Shown here: piece after piece, positions 31,849 through 41,326 of the stretch
Position numbering within the stretch: the first letter of the stretch is position 1
Layout: each line of letters begins with the position of its first letter
Assembly: GCA_016192825.1 (NCBI GenBank)
Contig: JACPTK010000079.1
Span: 1 to 51,152, forward strand
Reading direction: 5' to 3'
Source of the DNA: Betaproteobacteria bacterium
GTDB taxonomy: Bacteria; Pseudomonadota; Gammaproteobacteria; Burkholderiales; SG8-41
DNA: 51,152 nucleotides
Notes under the pieces: model-generated
What the model was told of the DNA's origin: nothing
The model's input: the letters and a program-made list of their open reading frames with translations, nothing else
The model's database searches: none
Translations under genes and position numbers: made by a program

Positions 31849-33087
31849 ATGAAGATACTGCTGGTAACCCAATACTTCTGGCCGGAGAATTTCCGCATCA
31901 ACGATCTCGCGCTCGGCCTGCTCGGCCGCGGGCACGAGGTGACGGTATTCACCGGCAAGCCCAATTATCCGGGCGGGCGGTTTTTCAGCGGCTACGGCTT
32001 CTTCGGGCGCGCGCGGGAGGACTATCACGGCGTGAGCGTCATCCGGGTTCCGTTGATACCCCGTGGCGCGGGCGGGCCGCTCGCGCTGGCTCTCAATTAC
32101 CTCTGGTTTGCGCTGATCGGCTCGCTGCTCGCGCCTTTCCGCTGCGGTGGAAACTACGATGCGATCCTGGTCTACGAGGTCTCCCCCGTCACGGTGGGAC
32201 TGCCGGCACTGGTCCTGAAATGGGTGAAGCGCGCGCCGGTGCTGTTCTGGGTGCAGGACCTGTGGCCGCAGACCCTGTCCGCAACGGGCGCCGTGCGCGC
32301 GCGCTGGATGCTCGCGCTGGTGGACCGTCTGGTGCGCTTCATCTACCGCCATTGCGACCTCGTGCTGGTCCAGGCGCGGGCGTTCACGCCCCATGTGCAG
32401 GCGCAGGGCGTGTCGGCCGACCGGATCCGCTACTACCCCAACACGGCCGAGGCGTTGTACCGGCCGGTCACCGTGGAGCCGCAGGCGCCCGAGCGCCGAT
32501 TGCTGCCGGAGGGCTTCCGCGTGATGTTCGCCGGCAACATCGGCGCGGCGCAGGATTTCGAAACCATACTCGGTGCCGCCGAAATGCTCGGGGACGAGCG
32601 CGGCGTGCACTGGGTGGTCCTCGGCGACGGGCGCGAGTACGACCGGGTGGCGCGGGAAATCGCGCAGCGTGACCTGGGCGGGACCGTGCATCTGCTGGGC
32701 AGGCATCCGGTAGAATCCATGTCGCGCTTTTTCGCCCTCGCCGACGTCATGCTCGTCACATTGCGCAAAGAACCGATCTTCGCGTTGACCATTCCCTCCA
32801 AGGTCCAGTCCTATCTTGCCTGCGGGCGCCCGATCGTCGGCGCGCTCGACGGCGAGGGCGCGAACGTGATCGGGGAGTCCGGGGCGGGCGTCGCGGTGGG
32901 CGCCGGCGACGCGCGCGCGCTGGCGCAGGCGGTGCGCGATCTGCACCGCATGCCGGCGCCGGAGCGCGAGGCCATGGGCGCGCGCGGGCGGCGCTATTTC
33001 GAGCAGCACTTCGAGCGTGAGCTTCTGTTGACGCGCCTTGAGCAGTGGCTGCAGGGCCTGGCGAAGGGACACCAATGCGCATCCTGA
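31849..33087 (+). CDS. WbuB-like family 4 glycosyltransferase
   Basis: GT-B transferase, 412 residues. It has KILLVTQYFWPENFRINDLA at the N-terminus, FTGKPNYPGGRFF, WVQDLWPQTL, FAGNIGAAQDFETI and the donor-site region IPSKVQSYLACGRPIVGALD. These segments are typical of WbuB/WcaI-type enzymes, which transfer L-fucosamine-like residues and usually sit with UDP-L-FucNAc or UDP-L-QuiNAc genes, as here. ATG 31849 is chosen because the frame upstream is not conserved and the -10 at 31806 suits it. It overlaps the reductase gene by 13 bases. It probably adds the L-aminosugar made by the next three genes. Confidence 0.88.
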   Translation: MKILLVTQYFWPENFRINDLALGLLGRGHEVTVFTGKPNYPGGRFFSGYGFFGRAREDYHGVSVIRVPLIPRGAGGPLALALNYLWFALIGSLLAPFRCGGNYDAILVYEVSPVTVGLPALVLKWVKRAPVLFWVQDLWPQTLSATGAVRARWMLALVDRLVRFIYRHCDLVLVQARAFTPHVQAQGVSADRIRYYPNTAEALYRPVTVEPQAPERRLLPEGFRVMFAGNIGAAQDFETILGAAEMLGDERGVHWVVLGDGREYDRVAREIAQRDLGGTVHLLGRHPVESMSRFFALADVMLVTLRKEPIFALTIPSKVQSYLACGRPIVGALDGEGANVIGESGAGVAVGAGDARALAQAVRDLHRMPAPEREAMGARGRRYFEQHFERELLLTRLEQWLQGLAKGHQCAS

Positions 33088-33947
33088 TCTTCGGCGGAGA
33101 CGGGATGCTGGGGCATCGCCTGCTCAGGCAGCTCGCCCCGGCGCACGAAGCGCGCGTGACGCTGCGCCGCGGGCTCGCGGACTACGACCGGTGGGGACTC
33201 TTCAACCGGCAAAACGCGTTCGACGCGGTGGACGTGCGCGATCTCAGGCGCGTTTCCGCGGTCGTTGCGGAATTCAGGCCGCAGGCCGTGATCAACGCCG
33301 TCGGCATCGTCAAGCAACGGCCCGAGGCACAGGAGCATGTTGCCTCGATCGAGATCAACGCGCTGTTTCCGCACCGCCTGGCCGCGCTATGCCGTGCCAG
33401 CGCCGCCCGGCTCCTGCAGCTCGGCACCGATTGCGTTTTCTCGGGGGAGAAGGGAAACTACGCGGAATTCGACCGGCCCGACCCGCTGGACCTCTACGAT
33501 CGGACCAAGCTGCTGGGCGAGGTGGACGGGCCGGGGGCGCTCACCCTGCGCACCTCGATGATCGGACCGGAGCTGGAACGCAAGACGGGGCTGGTCGAGT
33601 GGTTTCTCGCGCAGAAGGGGAAGACGATTAAGGGCTATCGCAAGGCGATTTTTTCCGGTTTCACGACGGCGGAGCTTGCGCGCATCATCGAACGGATCGC
33701 GACGGGAGATCCGGATGCGCACGGCATCTACCACGTTTCGAGCGCGCCGATCAGCAAATTCGACCTGCTGGCGGGCCTCAACCGCCGGCTCCGGCTCGGC
33801 ATCGAGATCGTGCCGGACGACGCCGTGCGTTGTGACCGCAGTCTCGACTCCGCCCGTTTCCGCAAGGCGTTCGGCTACGCCCCGCCGGCATGGGGCGCCA
33901 TGCTGGACGAGCTCGCGGCCGATATCCTGAAAGGCGCCGCACGATGA
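33075..33947 (+). CDS. RmlD-like SDR reductase for UDP-L-aminosugar synthesis
   Basis: A 290-residue RmlD-type SDR. It has RILIFGGDGMLGHRLL, INAVGIVKQRPEAQ, LGTDCVFSG and the active-site YDRTKLLGE (YxxxK), followed by LRTSMIGPE. It reduces the 4-keto group after the dehydratase/5-epimerase step. FnlB/WbjC of the L-FucNAc route, as I recall it, is longer with an added cupin domain. The short RmlD form here is more like QnlB/WbvR of the L-QuiNAc route. Ribosome-binding site GAAGGGA lies just before ATG 33075, within the end of the GT4 gene. It overlaps the next start (ATGATG at 33944). Confidence 0.85.
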   Translation: MRILIFGGDGMLGHRLLRQLAPAHEARVTLRRGLADYDRWGLFNRQNAFDAVDVRDLRRVSAVVAEFRPQAVINAVGIVKQRPEAQEHVASIEINALFPHRLAALCRASAARLLQLGTDCVFSGEKGNYAEFDRPDPLDLYDRTKLLGEVDGPGALTLRTSMIGPELERKTGLVEWFLAQKGKTIKGYRKAIFSGFTTAELARIIERIATGDPDAHGIYHVSSAPISKFDLLAGLNRRLRLGIEIVPDDAVRCDRSLDSARFRKAFGYAPPAWGAMLDELAADILKGAAR

Positions 33948-35011
33948 TGCTGCACGGAAAGCGCGTACTGGTGACGGGCGGCACCGGCTCGATGGGCAGG
34001 ACCTTCGTGCACCGCGCGCTCTCGGGCGCGCACGGAACCCCGAAGAAAGTCATCGTGTTCTCGCGCGACGAAGCCAAGCAGCACGATATGCGCATGGGCT
34101 ACCTGCACCGCGCGGCAGCCACCGACGAGGTGATCTTCAACAACTTCCGCAACGTGCTCGAGTTCCGCATCGGCGACGTGCGCGATTATGGCGACGTCTG
34201 CTCGGCGCTGAAAGAGACCGACATCGCGATCAATGCCGCGGCGCTGAAGCAGGTGCCGACCTGCGAGTACTTCCCGGCGCAGGCGATCCTGACCAACTGC
34301 CTCGGCGCGCAGAACATCGTGCGCGCGATCGGGGAGAACGGCTATCCGGTCGAGACCGTGGTCGGCATCAGCACCGACAAGGCCTGCAAGCCGGTCAACG
34401 TCATGGGCATGACGAAATCGCTGCAGGAGCGCATTCTGGTCGCGGCCAACGTGCTCGTCCGCCGCACCCGCTTCATCTGCGTGCGCTACGGCAACGTGCT
34501 CGCGTCGCGCGGTTCGGTGATCCCGCTGTTCCACGATCAGATCCGCAACGGCGGGCCGCTCACCGTTACGCACCCGAAGATGACGCGTTTCCTGCTGTCG
34601 CTCGAGGAGGCGGTGGACACGGTGCTCGCCGCGCTGCGCGGCGCGCGCGCCGGCGAAACCTTCGTTCCGCGCGCGCCCGCCGCCTCCGTCATGAACATCG
34701 CCAAGGCGCTGATCGGCGATCGCCGCATTCCGGTCCGCATTACCGGCATCCGGCCCGGCGAAAAACTGCACGAGGTGCTGGTATCGGAGGAGGAGGTGCA
34801 TCACTGCGTGAAGCGCGGCGACTACTACGTGATCCGCCCGATGCTGCCCGAGTTGCGCAGCGGGAAGGCGCGCGAGGCGAACGCCCCCGCTCGCGAGTAC
34901 AGCTCGGGAGACAACGTGCTCAACCTCGCGGCGACCGTTCGGCTGCTCAAGCGCGCCCGGCTGATGCCCGACGATCGCGGCGCGGCCGGGCGCGAGGAAT
35001 TCCTGCGCTAG
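33944..35011 (+). CDS. UDP-GlcNAc 4,6-dehydratase/5-epimerase (FnlA/WbjB/CapE type)
   Basis: A 355-residue SDR that should convert UDP-GlcNAc to a UDP-2-acetamido-2,6-dideoxy-L-hexos-4-ulose. It has VLVTGGTGSMGRTF, FSRDEAKQHDMR, AALKQVPTCEYFP, the STDKACKPVNVMGMTK active site (Asp/Lys with Met in place of the usual Tyr, as in inverting CapE/WbjB enzymes), RYGNVLASRGSVIPLF and TRFLLSLEEAV. The stop codon lies inside the first base pairs of a REP-like palindrome (35010-35044), which could form a terminator-like hairpin before the 2-epimerase gene. Confidence 0.9.
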   Translation: MMLHGKRVLVTGGTGSMGRTFVHRALSGAHGTPKKVIVFSRDEAKQHDMRMGYLHRAAATDEVIFNNFRNVLEFRIGDVRDYGDVCSALKETDIAINAAALKQVPTCEYFPAQAILTNCLGAQNIVRAIGENGYPVETVVGISTDKACKPVNVMGMTKSLQERILVAANVLVRRTRFICVRYGNVLASRGSVIPLFHDQIRNGGPLTVTHPKMTRFLLSLEEAVDTVLAALRGARAGETFVPRAPAASVMNIAKALIGDRRIPVRITGIRPGEKLHEVLVSEEEVHHCVKRGDYYVIRPMLPELRSGKAREANAPAREYSSGDNVLNLAATVRLLKRARLMPDDRGAAGREEFLR

Positions 35012-35215
35012 GAGCTTGTCGGACTTGCGATGCGACAAGCTCCTTATGCAAAACCGGCCAGCCGAATGAGGTCGAAAACAACATTCAGTGCCGCGAACCG
35101 CGAGGAAAGTGCGTGCTTGTGCTGCGATTGAGGCGGTTTGAAACGATATTTTGCGGAAATCCGGCCGGTTTTGCTTTTAGCAGCCTGTCCCGACTGGTAA
35201 GTCCGACAGGCTGCT
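35010..35215. repeat. Composite REP-like element with nested inverted repeats
   Basis: The left end is a palindrome with 12-bp arms (AGGAGCTTGTCG, 35010-35021, and its complement at 35033-35044). The right end is one with 11-bp arms (AGCAGCCTGTC, 35179-35189, and complement 35205-35215). Between them, GCAAAACCGGCC (35048-35059) is exactly complementary to 35163-35174. The interior ~100 bases has no gene. A related, shorter arrangement lies at 45704-45851. MITE-like or BIME-like. Confidence 0.8.
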
Positions 35216-35238
35216 AGCAATCTCCAGCGGGACCCGGC

Positions 35239-36363
35239 ATGCCTATCAAAGTGATGACCGTCGTCGGCACCCGCCCGGAAGTGATCAAGCTCTCGCGCGT
35301 GATCGCGGAGCTCGACCGCCGCGTCTCCCACGTGCTGGTTCACACCGGGCAGAACTACGACCACGAGCTCAACCAGGTGTTCTTCGAGCAGCTTGGCATC
35401 CGCAAGCCGGACCATTTTCTCGAGTGCGCCGCCGGGTCCGTGGCCGAGACGATCGCCCACGTCATCAGCCGCTCCGACCGCGTCCTGGCGAAGGAGAAGC
35501 CCGACGCCCTGCTCGTGCTGGGCGACACCAACAGCTGCCTCGCGGTGATCGCCGCGAAGCGCCGCAAGGTCCCGGTGTTTCACATGGAGGCCGGCAACCG
35601 CTGCTTCGACGAGCGGGTGCCCGAGGAGATCAACCGCCGGATCGTGGACCACACGGCCGACATCAACCTGGCTTACACAGAGCACGCGCGCCGCTACCTG
35701 CTCGCGGAGGGCTTGCGGCCGGAAACCGTGATGAAGACCGGCTCCCCCATGTTCGAGGTGCTGCGGCACTACCAGCCCCGCATCCGGCGCTCCCCGGTCC
35801 TGCGGACGCTCGGCCTGGCGCCCGGGCGCTATTTCGTCGTGAGCGCGCACCGCGAGGAGAACGTGGACAATCCGCGCAACCTGCGGGGCCTGCTCGACGC
35901 CCTGGCGGCGGTCTCGAAGCGCTACGGCCACAAGATCATCTTCTCGACGCACCCGCGCACCCGCGCGCGGCTGTCCGGCGCGGGCGCGCGCCGCTCCTCC
36001 CGGATCGAGTTCCTCAAGCCGCTCGGCTTCCTCGATTACGTCAAGCTGCAGATGAACGCGCGCTGCGTGCTCTCGGACAGCGGCACACTGACCGAGGAAT
36101 CCTCGATCCTCGGCTTTCCCGCGGTGATGATCCGGCAGGCGCACGAGCGCCCGGAAGGCATGGACGAGGCGGCGGTCATCATGGCCGACCTCAAGCCGGC
36201 GCGGGTGATGGACGCGATCGAACTCGCCGTCGCCCATTATTCCGGGCGCAAGCGGCCGTTCCGGGTGGTGGGCGATTACACCGCGGACAACGTCTCGCAA
36301 AAAGTCGTGCGCATCATCCTGAGCTACACGGATTACGTCAACCGCACGGTGTGGCGGAAATGA
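35239..36363 (+). CDS. UDP-GlcNAc 2-epimerase-like enzyme (FnlC/WbjD type)
   Basis: A 374-residue non-hydrolysing 2-epimerase of the WecB fold. It has VMTVVGTRPEVIKLSRVI, VHTGQNYDHELN, LVLGDTNSCLAVI, FHMEAGNRCFDERVPEEINR, SAHREENVDNP and LSDSGTLTEESSILGFP. The family members FnlC/WbjD/QnlC complete UDP-L-FucNAc or UDP-L-QuiNAc synthesis by inverting C2; its place after the FnlA-like and RmlD-like genes supports that over UDP-ManNAc formation. It is separated from them by the composite repeat element. A GGCAGCCGGCTGCC palindrome (36364-36377) follows the stop. Confidence 0.9.
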   Translation: MPIKVMTVVGTRPEVIKLSRVIAELDRRVSHVLVHTGQNYDHELNQVFFEQLGIRKPDHFLECAAGSVAETIAHVISRSDRVLAKEKPDALLVLGDTNSCLAVIAAKRRKVPVFHMEAGNRCFDERVPEEINRRIVDHTADINLAYTEHARRYLLAEGLRPETVMKTGSPMFEVLRHYQPRIRRSPVLRTLGLAPGRYFVVSAHREENVDNPRNLRGLLDALAAVSKRYGHKIIFSTHPRTRARLSGAGARRSSRIEFLKPLGFLDYVKLQMNARCVLSDSGTLTEESSILGFPAVMIRQAHERPEGMDEAAVIMADLKPARVMDAIELAVAHYSGRKRPFRVVGDYTADNVSQKVVRIILSYTDYVNRTVWRK

Positions 36364-36429
36364 GGCAGCCGGCTGCCGCCGGCCATCGCCAGGCCCAGCC
36401 GGTTATCAAGAGGGGAGCCGATCGTCGGG

Positions 36430-38406
36430 ATGAAAAGCCTGTGGAGCGACGCTGAAGCCGCCCGGTTCGCGACCGACGCCGGACTGCGTGTATACACGTC
36501 GCGATTGCTGGGCCGGGATGCCACCCTCGTCCTGCACGGCGGCGGCAACACCTCGGTCAAGCTGAAGCAGCGCAACGCCCTCGGCGAGGAGGAGGACATC
36601 CTGCTCGTGAAGGGCAGCGGGTGGGACCTCGAAACCATCGAGGAGGCCGGTTTCGCGCCGGTGCGCATGGCGCACCTCACCCGGCTCGCCCGGCTCGAGT
36701 CGCTCACGGATCCGCAGATGATGAACGAGCTTGCCACCCAGGTGACGCGCGCGGGGTCGCCAGCGCCTTCGGTGGAGGCGATCCTGCATGCGATCCTGCC
36801 CTACAAGTTCGTCGACCATACGCACGCCGACGCGCTGCTCGCGGTGACCAACACGACCGACGGCGAGCATCGCGCGCGGGAGATCTACGGCGGGGACACG
36901 GTCATCGTTCCGTACGTGATGCCCGGATTCGATCTCGCCAGGCAGTGTGCGCGGCTATTCGCCGCCGAGTCCGGGCCGGGCACGATCGGCATGGTGCTCG
37001 TGAACCACGGCATCTTCTCCTTCGGCGGCACCGCGCGGGAATCCTACGAGCGCATGATCGCGCTGGTCGCCCGCGCCGAGGCGTATCTGGCGCGGCACGG
37101 CGCCTGGGCGCTGCCGCAGCCAAAGTCCGACGCGGGCGCACAGACTTTGCGTCTCGATCTCGCGCGCCTGCGCCGGGAGATTTCAGACTGCGCCGGCTTC
37201 CCGCTCGTGCTCGCGACCCATGCCGCTCCGAAATTCCTCGATTTCGCGCGCAGAAAGGATATCGTCACACTCTCGCAGCAAGGGCCGGCGACGCCGGATC
37301 ACGTGATCCGCACCAAGCGCATCCCGATGCTCGGCCGGGACGTCGGCGCTTATGCCGCAGCCTATCGCGAGTACTTCAACCGGCACGCGCCTGCGGCCCG
37401 GGAGCCCAAGACGATGCTCGACCCGGCGCCGCGCTTGATCCTCGACCCGGAATTCGGGATGGGCTGCGTCGGGCGCACGGCGAAAGACGCGCGCATCGTG
37501 CACGACATCTATTCCCATACCCTCGACGTCATCCTGCGGGCGGCGGCGCTCGGCGGTTACCGCGCCCTGCCGGAGCGGGACATCTTCGACGTCGAATACT
37601 GGGACCTCGAGCAGGCCAAGCTGAAGAAGGCGGGAACGCCGCCGGTATTCGCGGGCGAGGTGGCGCTCGTGACCGGCGCGGCTTCGGGAATCGGCAAGGC
37701 CTGCGTGGAGTCGCTGCTCCACCGCGGCGCCGCGGTGATCGGTCTCGACGTCAACCCCGGCATCGCGCAGCTCATGGGCGCGCGCGCGGATTTTCTCGGT
37801 CTGCGGTGCGACGTGACTTCCGAGCGGGAGCTCGCCGATGCGCTGGAATCCGGTGTGCGCGCTTACGGCGGGCTCGACATGCTGGTCCTCAACGCGGGCG
37901 TCTTCCCCGGCGGGCAGCGGATCGACGCGCTCGCCTCGGACGAATGGCGCCGCGTCATGCGGGTCAACCTCGACGCCAATCTCGCGCTCATGCGTGAATG
38001 CCATCCGCTGCTCAAGCTCGCCCCGCGCGGCGGGCGCATCGTGGTCATCGGCTCCAAGAACGTGCCCGCCCCGGGCCCCGGCGCCGCCGCCTATTCGGCG
38101 TCGAAGGCGGCGCTTACCCAGCTCGCGCGCGTGGCCGCGCTCGAGTGGGGCGCGGACGGCATCCGCGTGAACACGCTGCATCCGAACGCCGTGTTCGACA
38201 CGGCGGCCTGGACCGACGAGGTGCTCGCCGCGCGCGCCGCGCACTATGGCGTCACGGTCGAGGAGTACCGCAAGGGCAACGTGCTCCGGGTGGAGGTGAC
38301 GAGCCGGGACGTCGCCGAGTTGGCCGCCGAGATGTGCGGCCCGCTGTTCGCCAAGACCACCGGCGCGCAGGTGCCGGTGGACGGCGGCAACGAGCGCGTC
38401 ATCTGA
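36430..38406 (+). CDS. Bifunctional class II aldolase / short-chain dehydrogenase
   Basis: A 658-residue fusion. Residues ~1-400 form a class II (zinc) aldolase-like domain with HGGGNTSVK, VDHTHADALLAV and VNHGIFSFGG, which supply histidine metal ligands. Residues ~410-658 form an SDR with VALVTGAASGIGKA, LNAGVF and YSASKAALTQLAR (YxxxK). Characterised relatives cleave rhamnulose 1-phosphate to DHAP and lactaldehyde and oxidise the aldehyde. No rhamnose-catabolic gene is near, but mtnA follows, so 5-methylthio- or 5-deoxyribulose 1-phosphate is an attractive substrate (inferred). An AGGGGAG ribosome-binding site precedes ATG 36430. Not an obvious glycan gene. Confidence 0.87.
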   Translation: MKSLWSDAEAARFATDAGLRVYTSRLLGRDATLVLHGGGNTSVKLKQRNALGEEEDILLVKGSGWDLETIEEAGFAPVRMAHLTRLARLESLTDPQMMNELATQVTRAGSPAPSVEAILHAILPYKFVDHTHADALLAVTNTTDGEHRAREIYGGDTVIVPYVMPGFDLARQCARLFAAESGPGTIGMVLVNHGIFSFGGTARESYERMIALVARAEAYLARHGAWALPQPKSDAGAQTLRLDLARLRREISDCAGFPLVLATHAAPKFLDFARRKDIVTLSQQGPATPDHVIRTKRIPMLGRDVGAYAAAYREYFNRHAPAAREPKTMLDPAPRLILDPEFGMGCVGRTAKDARIVHDIYSHTLDVILRAAALGGYRALPERDIFDVEYWDLEQAKLKKAGTPPVFAGEVALVTGAASGIGKACVESLLHRGAAVIGLDVNPGIAQLMGARADFLGLRCDVTSERELADALESGVRAYGGLDMLVLNAGVFPGGQRIDALASDEWRRVMRVNLDANLALMRECHPLLKLAPRGGRIVVIGSKNVPAPGPGAAAYSASKAALTQLARVAALEWGADGIRVNTLHPNAVFDTAAWTDEVLAARAAHYGVTVEEYRKGNVLRVEVTSRDVAELAAEMCGPLFAKTTGAQVPVDGGNERVI

Positions 38407-38602
38407 CTGCCGTGAGTCGTGAGTCGCAACAGCCGGGAGATCGTGAGATCGGGAAATCGGGAGATGGAAAGACCATGAGATCGGTAGGTCGGGAAATCGT
38501 GAGGGAGTCTTACTCCGCGCCAACGCCCTCACGGATTTTGTCGCCCTCCCGCTCTCACGCCCTCCCGCTCTCACGATCATTATCCCTTATCCCTCATCCC
38601 TG
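38407..38602. repeat. Low-complexity intergenic region before mtnA
   Basis: A purine-rich stretch with degenerate, recurring GAGATCG/GGGAAATCG-like units (about 38430-38505) is followed by a pyrimidine-rich stretch of CTCACGCCCTCCC-like units (about 38528-38600). The two halves are partly complementary and could form a long imperfect hairpin. No gene seen. Confidence 0.6.
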
Positions 38603-39673
<1,071 letters not shown>

Positions 39674-39698
39674 ATCCAAGGGCGGTGAAAAGCGAATA

Positions 39699-39725
39699 GA
39701 CAGGATTTACATGATTAACAGGATT
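39699..39725 (+). repeat. Dispersed repeat, left flank of the ATPase gene
   Basis: Contains ACAGGATTTACATGATTAAC and continues to AGGATT; identical over 27 bases to the left arm of the palindrome at 9667-9694. The complementary copy lies at 41261-41281, so the ATPase gene sits between inverted copies. Confidence 0.8.
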
Positions 39726-39771
39726 GACCCACTTACCGTACCCGATCGTCGCGGGTAACAGAGCCACGATT

Positions 39772-40989
39772 TCAAGACAGTTGCTGTCCCCTAAAGCCTT
39801 GCCCTCGACGGATCCTGGTCCCGCTTCGACGCGGCTTCGGGAAGAGCTCGTCCATGCCGGCCCCGGCTACCTTGGCGAGAGGCACGACGCGAACGCGCTC
39901 GGAAAGAGCATATTCCCGGGCGCCGGGATAAAGCACTACGAGTTGCTCCAGCTTCAGATCCTCCGATGCGATGCGCATGGAGGGTGTGAGGCGCGGCGCA
40001 TCCAGCCGCTTGAATTCGACGCCCACGCGCCGCCCGCGCTTGAGCATGAGCAGGTCCAGCTCGGCGCCGGCGTGCGTCGCCCAGAAGAAGGCCTCGTCCG
40101 GGTCGGCGGCCCGCAGCGTCTGCTCGAGTGCGAAGCCTTCCCACGAGGCGCCCGAGCGGGGATGACCGAGGAGGCCCTTCATGCCCGCGATCCCGAGCAG
40201 TTCGTGCAACAAGCCGGTGTCCCTGAAATAAATCTTCGGCGCCTTGATCTGCCGCTTGCCGAGGTTCTCGTGCCAGGGCGGGAGCTGGCGGATCATGAAA
40301 GTCTGAGTCAGCCAGTCGAGATACTTGCGCACCGTCGGCTCCGATACGCCGAGTGAGCGGGCCGGGTCGGCGGCGTTCCACACCTGCCCGTGGAAGTGCG
40401 CGAGCATCGTCCAGAAGCGGCGCATTGCCGGCGCGGGAACGGTCAGGCCGAGCTGCGGCAGATCGCGCCCGAGGAAGGTTGCGATGAACTGCCTGCGCCA
40501 GGCCGTGCCCGCGGCCTCCGTTCTCGCGATGTAGGACCGCGGAAGCCCGCCCACGCGCCAGAGCCGCGTCGCCTGCGCGGCGCCGACCTCGCCGATCGTA
40601 AAGCCGCCGATCTCGATCACCTCGACGCGTCCCGCGAGCGATTCGCCCGTTTGCCGCAGCAGCGCGAGGCCAGCGCTGCCGAGCAGCAGGAACCGCGCCG
40701 GCAGCCCGGGGCGGTCCGCCAGCACCCGCAGTGTCTGGAACAACCCGGGCGCGCGCTGCAGCTCGTCGATGACCACCAGCCCCCGCCGCTCGCGCAGCGC
40801 GGTCAGCGGCTGCGCCATCAAGGCCTCGGTTTCGTGGTTCTCCAGGTCGAAGTAGTTCGGATCGTCAGAGGGCAGGAACCTGCGGGCGAGCGTGGTCTTG
40901 CCGGTCTGGCGGGCCCCGATCAGCACCACCACGCGCGCCCGGCGCAGCGCGGCGCGGATGCGTCCCTCGAGTTGCGGGCGGGCGATCAT
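39772..40989 (-). CDS. AAA ATPase with C-terminal DUF4143-like domain
   Basis: A 405-residue protein. The N-terminal AAA_14-type ATPase has Walker A GARQTGKTT and Walker B LVVIDELQRAP, followed by LLGSAGLALL (sensor-like). The C-terminal half has the DUF4143 pattern (KAPKIYFRDTGLLHELLGI, WEGFALEQTLR, ELDLLMLKRGRRVGVEFK). That last motif resembles a PD-(D/E)xK nuclease-like core, in which E-K pairs recur. Function of the family is unknown; it is common, patchy in distribution and often a lone gene. It interrupts the plus-strand gene order and is flanked by inverted dispersed repeats, suggesting independent acquisition. It is not an obvious glycan gene. Confidence 0.87.
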   Translation of the reverse strand: MIARPQLEGRIRAALRRARVVVLIGARQTGKTTLARRFLPSDDPNYFDLENHETEALMAQPLTALRERRGLVVIDELQRAPGLFQTLRVLADRPGLPARFLLLGSAGLALLRQTGESLAGRVEVIEIGGFTIGEVGAAQATRLWRVGGLPRSYIARTEAAGTAWRRQFIATFLGRDLPQLGLTVPAPAMRRFWTMLAHFHGQVWNAADPARSLGVSEPTVRKYLDWLTQTFMIRQLPPWHENLGKRQIKAPKIYFRDTGLLHELLGIAGMKGLLGHPRSGASWEGFALEQTLRAADPDEAFFWATHAGAELDLLMLKRGRRVGVEFKRLDAPRLTPSMRIASEDLKLEQLVVLYPGAREYALSERVRVVPLAKVAGAGMDELFPKPRRSGTRIRRGQGFRGQQLS

Positions 40990-41326
40990 GCCGGCATCCT
41001 ATGCCTTGAAAATCGAAACTGCAATATTCGATATTCAATGCACTAAAACCGGAGGCAGGCCACCTTTCCGGTGGCGCCACCAACCTCAACCAGCGGCTTG
41101 AGCGGGCTCGGATTCAAGACCGTTGCTGCCGCCCAAAAATTATCCCGGACTGTATCTTGTGCGGGTCGTGGTGGATATCGGATCGCAGGCGGATACCGTG
41201 GTTACCGTGTATCGTACGAGCCGGATCGACAGGTAGGATGGGGGCAACCTCGCTAGAGCTTGTTAATCCTGTCCGTTCTGGTTTTGACTCTTCGAATCAC
41301 GACTTACGCCTCTTACGGCACTCGAA
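40990..41326. other. Intergenic region right of the ATPase gene
   Basis: A 337-base spacer. It holds an AT-richer patch just upstream of the ATPase (about 41010-41045; TTGCAG and TAGGAT 17 bases apart on the minus strand could be a promoter), a GGTGGCGCCACC palindrome (41070-41081) and the dispersed repeat at 41261-41281. No gene seen. Confidence 0.5.
41261..41281 (-). repeat. Dispersed repeat, right flank of the ATPase gene
   Basis: TGTTAATCCTGTC then CGTTCTGG; matches the right arm of the palindrome at 9720-9751 with two differences and is inverted relative to 39699-39725. Confidence 0.75.

Noticed and set aside
31540-33075. 511-codon minus-strand frame opposite the GT4 gene
   Set aside because: Antisense to a strongly supported glycosyltransferase and of shadow-like composition.
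35044-36300. Long minus-strand frame opposite the 2-epimerase
   Set aside because: Antisense shadow; starts and ends within the repeat element and the true gene.
41070-41081. GGTGGCGCCACC palindrome as an operator
   Set aside because: Noticed only once, GC-rich and not placed near a convincing promoter; chance is likely at this composition.
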